A stretch of DNA of 64,000 bases. Source: Tetranychus cinnabarinus. Lineage: Eukaryota > Arthropoda > Arachnida > Trombidiformes > Tetranychidae. Position numbers and translations under genes: made by a program. Of this stretch, positions 48,913 to 58,195 are shown piece by piece (the first letter of the stretch is position 1; each line of letters starts with the position of its first letter). The notes below the pieces were generated by a model, which was not told where the DNA came from, searched no databases, and saw nothing but the letters and a program-made list of their open reading frames with translations. The stretch covers positions 2,108,001-2,172,000 of the forward strand of contig WHVY01000007.1 in NCBI GenBank assembly GCA_022266195.1, written 5' to 3'.

Positions 48913-49199
48913 ATGGTTATCATTAGCTGCGAAGGTGGAGAGAAAACAGAAAAGAAAGTGAAAATGTAAACAAATGAAAGATGAAAGAAGATGATGAATG
49001 AAAATAGATAAAGGTATGGAATGTAAAGGTATTTTAAAAGTAAAACAATCAAGAAAAAAAGGTAAACAGATTTACCAGAAAATGAACAAAAAGAGAACAA
49101 ATGAAAGGGTTATTTTGGGCAAGCAGGAGAGAGAGAGAAAGAGATGTAAAGAGAAAGGAGAAAAAATAGAAGCAAAAACTTGTTTTGTCAAAACTTACG

Positions 49200-50178
49200 T
49201 CTCATCATTATTGGACTTCTTTCAATGACCAATTTAGAACTTATCTTAAAAAGGGTTTGATGGTTTCCTAATCTTTATGGAGTTGGCTAAAAACAAAAAC
49301 TAAATTAATTAAACCATGAATAATTAGAAATTAGCTCGGATTGAAAATAAAAAATCAAGTAAAATATATAATATTGAGCCTTACTATAAAATATAAAGCT
49401 TAACAAGCCGAAAGTGAAACAACAAACGCCATTTTCAACAAATGAGCCGTTTCCAGGGAGACGGCATTAAAATGTCATTTGGAGCGGCAAACATAAATAA
49501 ATTGTTTTCATTACAAAACAGTAAAACACAGAAATTAGACTTTTACTAATTTAAAAGATTATTTTTTAGATAATCATAATGATTGAAATTCATTCCAGAA
49601 ATTCATGTCAAATAAAAAATCTAAATTTATTTTGTGCAATCAAGCTTACTTGAATTATGGAAAACTAGTTCTGATCAAGTCTTTCTATACCTTGAAACAA
49701 TAATTAATATTTACAATTAATTGTAATAAACCAGATGAGTAGTGTATTAATTTTAATTTTAACTAAATTGATATCAGAGTTATCATTTTTATTTCAAAAA
49801 TTCAATTTCCAAAGATTCGTAAACAAAGAGAAATTACGAGTCTTTTACTCGATTCAAAGATTACTTTTTACGTTAGCCATAAAGTGTGATAGTAATTTTT
49901 AGCCGAACAAATTAGATTTGGTTAAAAAAGATCAATAAAAAATCGAATAAAATGAGAGCAAAATCAAAATCCCTCAAAATCAAGACAAAGATGATTCGCA
50001 TTTTTGGAACTGAATTTGAAAAAAAAACATTTTATTAAAAATTAATTCAGTCATCACATGAAAAGAAAAGATTTAAGCTTTTGGTGGTAACTAGGTAAAA
50101 ACCAGTGTCGAGTTTATGAATGTTTTGTTTTGGTGAAATATCGATGTATTAAAAGAGAAAGACAATTTGGTTATTATT
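49200..50178. other. Intergenic, SIAH 5' side
   Basis: It contains the putative non-coding first exon of SIAH (upstream of the donor at 49198), its promoter, and the 3' flank of the glucosidase-like gene. About 45 bases near 49625-49665 (CAATCAAGCTTACTTGAATT) echo the exon-1 donor region of that gene at 50440-50465. Nothing else was recognised. Confidence 0.45.
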
Positions 50179-50921
50179 TTAACCACATCGCCAAATACAT
50201 GGTGTTAAATAAGGTCCTTTATAGTTAGAAGGTTGAGATTTTCCGTTTTGGGGGAGTAGAGGCGATGATAAATGAGTTCGATTAAGATATTCGTCACTTC
50301 CATCACAGCAATCACAAATGCCATCATTTACCATACTTGAAGGAATGCTTTCATGGCCATCAAATGTCTTTACAACACAGTGGAATCTACAAGAAGGAAA
50401 AATAAACGCATTGTTATCATTGGAAAATTTAAATGCGTTGCATTCGATCAAGCTTACTTGAATTGTGGACACGCATCAGTTGATGGTTCATCACTTCCAT
50501 CTTGACAATCACAATAATCGTCATTAACTTGATTATAAGGTATTTCTTCTCCACTTTTAAGGCATCTAAATTTTGAATCTTTGTCCTCGTACAATTTAAA
50601 ATCATATTTACTAACACCTAAAATAATTTTACCTAAAGGTTGTTTAAACTTTGCCTTTCTTTTAGAAGACTTTACTTTATCATTTGCAAAGTGGTTAACT
50701 CTAGGTTTTGCTTTTAGAGCAGCTTGCTCCTCGTCATCAGGGTCGACATAAAGGTATTTACTCCTCTCTCTGACACGGCCTTTTTCTGTTTCGGTCACTG
50801 CTGAAGATAATGAAGTGATGATAAACAACTGATATAAAAGGTAAACTGTACAAAACACCAAAGCAACAATAAAAACGCGTTTCCTACGAAACACTTTAGA
50901 TATCAGTGTATTTTTAATCAT
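50179..50921 (-). CDS. Membrane-anchored glucosidase II beta-like (PRKCSH-like) short protein
   Basis: Two exons, 50921-50458 and 50386-50179, 223 residues. The N-terminus is basic and followed by a hydrophobic segment (about residues 15-37, VFIVALVFCTVYLLYQLFIIT), so it is probably a type II membrane protein of the secretory pathway. Two LDLa-like, calcium-binding Cys repeats follow, as in the N-terminus of glucosidase II beta: FRCLKSGEEIPYNQVNDDYCDCQDGSDEP (119-147) and FHCVVKTFDGHESIPSSMVNDGICDCCDGSDEY (156-188). The mannose-6-phosphate-receptor-like domain and acidic coiled coil of the true beta subunit are absent. In glucosidase II the subunit retains the catalytic chain in the ER; whether this short protein binds it is unknown. 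An acceptor lies about 16 bases before the ATG, so a non-coding exon upstream is likely; the upstream ATG at 50972 is then in intron. Confidence 0.8.
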
Positions 50922-50972
50922 TTTAATGTATATCCACCTGCGAACACAAACATCGTTGAAAAGAGTGAGCAA

Positions 50973-51537
50973 TTAATTAAAACTACGTTAATAATTGATA
51001 ATCATTGAATATGAGTGTAATAATAACATTGTTATTCACTGAAAAATACATGAATCCGTTTCCAAGGAAATGGCATTAAGTTGTTTACTCTTTAGCGCGC
51101 TAAACACAAATTTTATGATATTTATAACAAATATAACATCCAACAATCAAAAAGTCTTTGATTAAACAATGAATTGTGTGATTGTGTCCTTTAATAAATC
51201 TAAAATGCGAGCCAATAATAAACAATTCAATTCAATCTTTTATATGTCATTTTTAAAAATTATTTTATAAATATTAATAAATTCAGTCATTACATAATAA
51301 TGAACACTCAAACTTTTGACTTTTCCCGAGAAAAATCAGTATAAAATTTGATTTTCGTAATACAATGTATAGTTACAATAAATTAAGAAAGTTAATGATT
51401 TTACATTTTGATAGGAAAATAGGAAATATTTAGATTACCAAATGAAAATTTTCATTTGTATTATTTCATGCTGAATGAGATGAATTCAATTTTAAATGAA
51501 CCTCTTTTGGTTACCTTAAAGGTTTTGCATACATTGT
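50973..51537. repeat. Duplicated intergenic block, copy P (partner 55052-55611)
   Basis: It runs from TTAAAACTACGTTAATAATT through the TTTAGCGCGCTAAA palindrome to the 3' flank of the SDR pseudogene. It is nearly identical over its whole length to 55052-55611. It includes the upstream side of the glucosidase-like gene. Confidence 0.9.
51091..51104. promoter_or_regulatory. Palindrome TTTAGCGCGCTAAA, E2F-like
   Basis: A perfect 14-base palindrome, close to E2F sites (TTTSSCGC), preceded by a TTTCCAAGGAAATGGCATTA stretch. Both parts are preserved in the duplicate at 55167-55180. A weaker version of the second (TTTCCAGGGAGACGGCATTA) lies at about 49451-49470 on the SIAH side. It sits about 170 bases 5' of the glucosidase-like start codon, where a promoter element could be. 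Function is inferred only. Confidence 0.35.
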
Positions 51538-52046
51538 TTATCCTTGAATCCCAGTCAGAATAGCTGAGGTTTTCCACATTTTATTAACTGTTTGATTATC
51601 TCGACAAAGCTTAGGTAGTGTGAAAAATTTACCAGTTTCTTGTGATAATTTAGGCTCAGTGGCAACATATAACATTGTCTCTGGTCCTTGATCTAAAGTA
51701 ATGGAAATACAAGTCATTGCAGTGATTTGGACCATAACTTCATAACTTTCATGCCCTTTTATCAGCTGGGCTCACCAAGCCAGCATTATTGATCAATAAA
51801 TCCAGTCGAGAATGAGTTGCCATAAAAAAAGTAGCAAAGGATCTAATGGACGAGAATGATGCTAGATCCAGATGTAAAAAGTGAACATCTTCATTTCCAG
51901 TTTCTTGACGGATACTTTGAACGACTTCTTGGCTCATTGATTCATCTCGAGCAGCTATAATTACTTTTGCACCACGCCGAACCAATTTTTTCGCTGCTTC
52001 TTTACCGATTCCTCTGTTGGCACCTGTAACAATGGCCACTTTATGA
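51538..52046 (-). pseudogene. SDR (retinol dehydrogenase-like) pseudogene
   Basis: A broken copy of the intact gene at 55612-56628. The N-terminal membrane segment is missing. The cofactor half is present: AIVTGANRGIGKEAAKKL through NNAGLVSPADKR. The sequence then jumps, with an internal deletion of about 410 bases, to MVQITAMTCISITLDQG and the normal C-terminus. A 15-base in-frame deletion removes NCKEF near the end. The lost part includes the catalytic Tyr-Lys pair, so it cannot be an active enzyme. The 5' break lies about 40 bases from the end of the zinc-finger gene. Confidence 0.92.
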
Positions 52047-52084
52047 TAATAATGATGAAAATTTTCTTTGATGATTGGCAGTTT

Positions 52085-54395
52085 TTAGTTTATCGTTGGC
52101 TGAGATGACAAGTGATCGTCATTCGAGGAAGATATTGAAGGAAAATGAGAATTTTGATTATCGAGATCAGGATTGTCAAGTTCTGCTTTTTGCTCTTGCT
52201 TTTTATGAACTTTGATATGCTATTGAAAAAAATAAGAAAATGAAATGAGTAAATAGTAAATATAAATGGATTATAATTAGCAATTAACTAACTTACCTTA
52301 TAACAAGCCGACATTTCTGAAAATTTTTTATTACATATATCACAACTGTACGGCTTAAGACCATAGTGACGATTTGAGTGTTCGTTGAGAGATTGTTGTC
52401 GAGTAAATGTTTTTCCGCATAGAGCACAAATGAATGGTCGTTCACCAGTATGGATACGAAAGTGTCTTTCCAAATCTCCTTTGGTTAAAAATTTAGCCGA
52501 ACAATTACTGCAATCCCATTTCTTGACCCCTTCATGTCGTAAAACATGTAATCGTAGCTGAGATCTCTGTCGAAATGCTTTACCACACATTTCACATAAA
52601 TATTTGCGCTCATCTAAATGAAGAGCCATATGAGTTTGAAGTACTCCAGTCTGTGAAAAAGCTTTATTACAAACGGTACATTTATAAGGCCGTTCTCCTG
52701 TGTGGCGACGCATGTGAACCTAAAAAGATTTAAAGTGAAGAGAGAAATTAATCAGGATTAAATTTCTATTTTCATTTTCTCCTTAATTTAATTTGAAACC
52801 TACTTTAAGACTTTTCTTTTCTGTAAATTTTGAGTTGCAGATCTCACATTTCCATGAACGTTCACCGCTGTGAGCTTTGATATGTCGTCTAAGGTTTCCT
52901 TTGGTCGAAAATATGGCAGGACATTTGTCACATGCAAATGGCTTTTCACCGGTATGTCGACGTTGATGAACTAACAAGTTACCCTTAGTGGAGAATTTGG
53001 CTCCACACTCATCACACCCATACGATTTAGTGAGAGCCCATTTATGACCTAAATGAGAAGAATAAATGTTCGAGACTTTAAAATAAACATTGCTTATGAA
53101 TCTTTGTATATATTAATTACCATCATTGTCTTTGATTGTATCTTGATTGGACGGAATCATGTTTGGTTCGACTGATTTGGCTACCGAAGTTTCTAACAAT
53201 GACTGAGCAGGATCCGTTTGGTTAACAATCAAAGTTTCCAGAGAATTGGTATCCGTATCAATATCAAGTGGTACATGAGAAAATCTGTCGATATTTAAGC
53301 TGCTTTCTCCACTTTCACTAATAAAACTTTTCTCACTTTCTACTCCAAGATTGTCGGCTAGACTAGAGTTGCTATCATGCATAGATGTTTCTAGTGTTTG
53401 ATTTGCATGTTGTTTTGGAACTGGTTGAATCACATTAGTACGATTTGTTTGCTCCAAGTTGAAAAGAACATTAGTTCCTGCACTGATGTCAGTTAAATCA
53501 CTGATAGAACCATCAACATCGTCAGGAGAAAAGTGAAGAGATTCGCTCTCCAGGGATAACTGATCGGTACTTTGATATTCTCTTGCTCTATTACGATTTT
53601 CATTAATCGATAATGATTCATTGGTATTAGTTTCGCTGAGAGACTGTGAATTTGATGGAGTTGACTCAATATTTGATGACAAACGAGATGCAGTTTGAGC
53701 GACATTCACTTCAGGATTATTTAAATTGATTGAAATCGAGGGATCTCTAGAATTTGCTAAATTCGACGATGGAGAGTCTAGTTCATTGTTGGACAAGTTG
53801 TCAGTCGGAATATCAGGAAAATCGAGTGATTCATCCTCAGTTTGAGTAGTCAAATTAGCACCATTCGTCAAGCTTGAGTCAAAATTATCAAAGTTTTTAT
53901 TTTCAATTGATTCTGCTAATTCGTTATTTTTATTGCTCAATTCTTCTTCTTCAAATCTAGCAGCAAGAGCGTTTATATCAGCAGCACTATCATTCACAAT
54001 TTCTTGGAGTTTTTCAGAGACGACATTCCACCACTGAACAGCCCGAAGTTTCTCTTCAGCTGTCATACCAGGAACTAAGGCAACAGCATCGTCAATCTGA
54101 AAATTTGAAAAACAAAAAAATCAATTAAATTCATTGTTGAGGACTGATAAAATTTTGAAAAAACATCAGGACTATATTAACATACAGTCCCCAAATAGGA
54201 TAATTTAAATTTTAATCAATTTCCATCATGTAGAGAAATAAAAATCATCAATTTTAAAATTAAAGTTGAAAAAGCTTTTCTGGTAAATCAAAAGTAAATG
54301 ACTCACTATAGTTTTTAGGTTAGACGATAACTTACCTTAGTTTTAAAGCTGAAGAGACGTGAGCCAAGGCGTAAATCATCCATTTGACCATCCAT
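52085..54395 (-). CDS. C2H2 zinc-finger protein with eight fingers
   Basis: Five exons on the minus strand: 54395-54336, 54096-53121, 53048-52804, 52719-52297, 52219-52085; 612 residues. The N-terminal 70 residues (MDGQMDDLRLGSRLFSFKTK, then IDDAVALVPGMTAEEKLRAVQWWNVVSEKL) look folded and may form a short helical domain that I do not recognise. A long Ser/Asn/Asp-rich disordered part follows to about residue 345. Eight C2H2 fingers occupy about 355-575 (YGCDECGAKF, FACDKCPAIF, WKCEICNSKF, YKCTVCNKAF, YLCEMCGKAF, WDCSNCSAKF, FICALCGKTF, YSCDICNKKF), most joined by TGE(K/R)P-like linkers, which indicates DNA binding. Introns fall between and inside finger blocks in phase. It is a probable nuclear transcription factor; orthology is not recognised. 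The start is the ATG in frame with exon 2; another ATG four bases upstream is out of frame. Confidence 0.88.
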
Positions 54396-54744
54396 CCATT
54401 AGATCAAAACAGAAGACAAAAGAGATTCACTTTTCATAATACCTAGATTAAGTATTGATTTATAAATTAGAGTAAATTTGAAAGACAAAATGTATCAAAT
54501 ATTAGTTAAATAAAAAGTTATATCAAAACAAAAATCATATAGGCATCAAAAAATCTGAAAACCAAAAGCAGATTTAGTGCAAGTGGAATAGTAGTAAAGC
54601 GACAGATTTTGATCAATCTCAAGATTGATTGTAAAACTTTGGAAAAAGGAAGCGAAAAAGGAATAAAGAAAATCTCCTTCAGAGTCCGAAGTTGTAACTT
54701 TGATGAATAGCAGAGGCATAAAAAATGAGTTCATTAGTGTTGTA
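54396..54744. other. Upstream flank of the zinc-finger gene
   Basis: Presumably the promoter and 5' leader of the zinc-finger gene. The small minus-strand frame at 54546-54734 has no recognisable content. Nothing else was seen. Confidence 0.45.
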
Positions 54745-54880
54745 AAAATATTTCTCCGATCGACAGTTTTCTAGCAAATTGAGGGCAAAGTTAAAACTTC
54801 GATCGCTTAAAGTACAATTTTGAGACTAGACTTTTTCATTAAACTTCATTAACTGATGTAACTTTAACCAGAAAATGAAA
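54745..54880 (-). repeat. R1 repeat fragment, reverse orientation
   Basis: It contains the R1 landmarks AAAACTTCGATCGCTTAAAG, TTTTTCATTAAACTT, CTGATGTAA and ACCAGAAAATGA in the order of the reverse arm at 16235-16340. It stops exactly where the duplicate of the SIAH 5' region begins. Confidence 0.6.
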
Positions 54881-55611
54881 AAAGAGAAACAATGAAAGGG
54901 TTATTTGGGCAAGCAGGAGAGGGAGAGAAAGAGATGTAAAGAGAAAGGAGAAAAAAATAGAAGCAAAACATGTTTTATCAAAACTTACGTCTCATCATTA
55001 TTGGACTTCTTTCAATGACCAATTTAGGACTTATTTTAAAAGGGTTTGATGATTAAAACTACGTTAATAATTGATAATCGTTAAATATGAGTGCAATAAT
55101 AACATTGTTATTCACTGAAAAATACATGAATCCGTTTCCAAGGAAATGGCATTAAGTTGTTTACTCTTTAGCGCGCTAAACACAAATTTACATTTATAAC
55201 AAAAAATAACTTCCAACAATCAAAAAGCTTTGATCCCACAATGAATTGTGTGTTTGTGTCCTTTTAAAAATCTGAAATGCGAGCCAATAATAAACTATTC
55301 AATTCAATCTTTTATATGTTATTTTTAAAAATTATTTTATATAAATATTAATAAATTCAGTCATTACATAATAATGAACACTCAAACTTTTGACTTTTCC
55401 CGAGAAAAATCAGTATAAAATTTGATTTTCGTAATACAATGTATAGTTACAATAAATTAAGAAAGTTAATGATTTTACATTTTGATAGGAAAATAGCAAA
55501 TATTTAGATTACCAAATGAAAATTTTCATTTGTATTATTTTATGCTAAATGAGATGGATTCAATTTTGAATGAACCTCTTTTGGTTACCTTAAAGGTTTT
55601 GCATACATTGT
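54876..55611. repeat. Duplicated block, copy Q: SIAH 5' region joined to glucosidase/SDR intergenic block
   Basis: The stretch 54876-55053 copies 49078-49263, including the GTAAG donor of the putative SIAH first exon and the TTATTGGACTTCTTTCAATG stretch. From 55052 the sequence copies 50973-51537. The 1.7 kb that separates these two pieces in copy P (with the glucosidase-like gene) is absent. Copy Q then runs into the intact SDR gene. Confidence 0.9.
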
Positions 55612-56628
55612 TTATCCTTGGATACCAGTCAGAATAGCTGATGTTTTCCACATTTTATTAACTGTTTGATTATCTCGACAAAGCTTAGGTGGTGTGAACT
55701 CTTTGCAATTAGTGAAAAATTTGCCGGTTTCTTGTGATAATTTAGGCTCAGTGGCAACATATAACATTGTCTCTGATCCTTGATCCAAAGTAATGGAAAT
55801 ACAAGTCATTGCAGTGATTTTGGCCATAACTTTCATGTAAAAAGGATGATGTTCACGAACAATATCTGTTTTAATTGACCCTGGGTGAAGTGAATTAACT
55901 GTTACTCCAGAGCCTTTAAGCTGTTTTGCCAAGGTCTGTGCAAAAGCAACATTGGCCCACTTGGTTACTGCGTAATTGGTGAACCCAGAGTAATGTTTTT
56001 GTGAATTGAGGTTATCAAAGTCAACCCGAGTTGTCATAAAGGCAAGGTCCGAAGCAACCACAACAACTCGTGATGGAGCAGATTTCTTGAGAATTGGAAG
56101 AAGCAGATGAGTCAACAGAAAAGGACCCAAATGATTGACCTGGAAACACAGTTCATGTCCATCTTCTGTAATCCTTTTATCAGCTGGGCTCACCAAGCCA
56201 GCATTATTGATCAATATATCCAGTCGAGAATGAGTTGCCATAAAAACAGTAGCAAAGGATCGAATGGACGAGAACGATGCTAGATCCAGATGTAAAAAGT
56301 GAACATCTTCATTTCCAGTTTCTTGACGGATACTTTGAACGACTTCTTGGCTCATTGACTCATCTCGAGCAGCTATGATTACTTTTGCACCACGAAGAGC
56401 TAATTTTTTTGCAGCTTCTTTACCGATTCCTCTGTTGGCACCTGTAACAATGGCCACTTTACCATCTAAACGTATATTTGGGTCACTTCTTCTTACAAAA
56501 AATCCGTTATAAAAACCGGACAAGATGATTCCAATCCAAATACATAGTAAATCAATTTGGTAAATAATTTCTTTAACAACTTTAGATAAATAAACACTGA
56601 TTTTTACTGATTCTGGTGTAGACTTCAT
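55612..56628 (-). CDS. Short-chain dehydrogenase/reductase, retinol dehydrogenase 11-14-like
   Basis: A single-exon gene of 338 residues, an NAD(P)(H)-dependent oxidoreductase. A hydrophobic segment at about residues 24-44 suggests anchoring in the ER or another membrane. The cofactor motif TGANRGIG is 62-69, DLAS follows at 115-118, NNAG is 141-144, and N165, S193, Y219 and K223 (YAVTK) complete the catalytic set. The motif PGSIKTDI is also typical. It resembles retinol dehydrogenases 11-14 and insect homologues; the real substrate (retinoid, steroid or other carbonyl) cannot be told. The start is the first ATG in frame; ten codons further upstream lack an ATG. It is the intact partner of the pseudogene at 51538-52046 and probably the source or sister of that copy. 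Confidence 0.9.
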   Translation of the reverse strand: MKSTPESVKISVYLSKVVKEIIYQIDLLCIWIGIILSGFYNGFFVRRSDPNIRLDGKVAIVTGANRGIGKEAAKKLALRGAKVIIAARDESMSQEVVQSIRQETGNEDVHFLHLDLASFSSIRSFATVFMATHSRLDILINNAGLVSPADKRITEDGHELCFQVNHLGPFLLTHLLLPILKKSAPSRVVVVASDLAFMTTRVDFDNLNSQKHYSGFTNYAVTKWANVAFAQTLAKQLKGSGVTVNSLHPGSIKTDIVREHHPFYMKVMAKITAMTCISITLDQGSETMLYVATEPKLSQETGKFFTNCKEFTPPKLCRDNQTVNKMWKTSAILTGIQG

Positions 56629-58195
56629 CGTAATTTTTGAAGATAGCACCGACTTCAAGGAGAAAAAACGTTATGTTTTCGATTTCAGTGAAAAAAGACT
56701 TTAATCAAACAAATTATTTACAATATTTGACCTGAATGTGTGAAGGAGAAGAAGAAAAGTTGTTCTCTCAGTTCAACTCATCTAATCGGGTCATTTGAAA
56801 GTGAAATGAAAGTACAGACTTCTCAAAACAGGAAGCATCTTTCAACAATCAGGTTCATGAAAGTTTATGAAAGGGTCATTAATGGGATTGTTATAAACTT
56901 TCAAGACTACAATAGTCTACAATCAAACTAATCTTTTCAAGCTTGTAATTGGTCTTGGTGGCAAATATTTTGATTTCTTGAATATTCGGACATTTCTTAT
57001 TGAAAAGAACTAGATGTTGTCATTAAACCAATTGACAAGCCATTCAATTTAATAATCCGATTGCTGTTTATCACATTTTTAGGTCCCAATAAAGATAGAG
57101 AGTAAAAAGGATAAACCTTGGATCATATAAATCAGGTCGATCTTCATATTCAACGGATGGGTTCAGCATGTCTTCATTATCAATTGAGTAAAGTAATTTA
57201 TTTCTTGAGAACTCGCAGGTCAAAATGGTTCATGACCTTTCGAGTATCATACGATAAATAAATCAAAGGCTAAATAAGCAAAAGATGAAAAATGATGAAA
57301 ATTTGACTTCATAAGTTTTTCGATCTTCAAAAACAGAGGAAAATCACAAAATTTTTCAGAAGGAGAGGTTCCTATTAAACATTGAGGCGAATTAATCGTT
57401 CGGAGCGAAACAGGATATCACTTTCGTTTCAGATATCTTTGAGTTTCGTTCATTCAATTCATCTATCATCAGTAAAATCGACAATTCACTTGTGATTGAA
57501 CTTTCTTTTAGTTATACCGGAGACATTAATTCCTGGTTTCTATTAATAATTTATTTCAGCATTAGACACAAAATTGATGAAAAATGCAGGTAATCAATAA
57601 AGTCGCTAAATAAACGCAATAATGAAGTGTCTATGGGACAATAGATATAAAATAATTAATTAAAATTAGGTTCTTTAATTTTTAAACGAGAATCAGGTAA
57701 TTTAAGTTAGTGGCTCCATCACTCGACTATTAATAAATGTGAAAATTTTCACCGGATTTACCACATTTACCAATTGGATTGTTGTTGGTAAACTGCTTAT
57801 TTAATTAATTTATTATATTGTGATTTTAACTGTCAAGTAAGTTATTAATTAAGTTACATATTTAATTTTGTTTGCTTGTATTTAATGTAAAGCTGGCTTT
57901 TGTCCCACCTGTTTATGATAACAATTTTTAGCGTTTTAACTCCGAGTCACGCTTACACGCAGTTTGTTGTCATCAGCATTTTCACTCGGATCGTCCTTCT
58001 ATTTAATTACTATTTCCATTCCATGTTGCTTTTTCGTTCTTAGTGTTTACATTGATTTCTCTTGTGTGTTCTCACTTATTCCGTGTGTATCAAGAACCGA
58101 CTTTTCCCTCAATTCAACTTTCTAACCTAGCTCTACTGTCTTATTTTTCTCAGTTTACAGGTTATACGTATACGGAACTATTTATTTAAACCAAG
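56629..58195. other. Divergent intergenic region between SDR and ABCF1
   Basis: It must hold the promoters of both neighbours. An acceptor (TTTACAG, ending 58160) 36 bases before the ABCF1 ATG suggests an intron in its 5' leader. The plus-strand frame at 56740-56931 has no recognisable content. Confidence 0.5.

Noticed and set aside
49625..49665. Possible remnant copy of the glucosidase-like exon-1 donor
   Set aside because: Only about 25 bases match well; too short to tell from chance in AT-rich sequence.
50922..50972. Upstream ATG that would extend the glucosidase II beta-like protein
   Set aside because: A TTCGCAG acceptor lies between it and the ATG at 50921; the extension would be intronic.
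56629..56658. N-terminal extension of the SDR protein by ten residues
   Set aside because: The extension starts at TTG; the first ATG in frame is at 56628.
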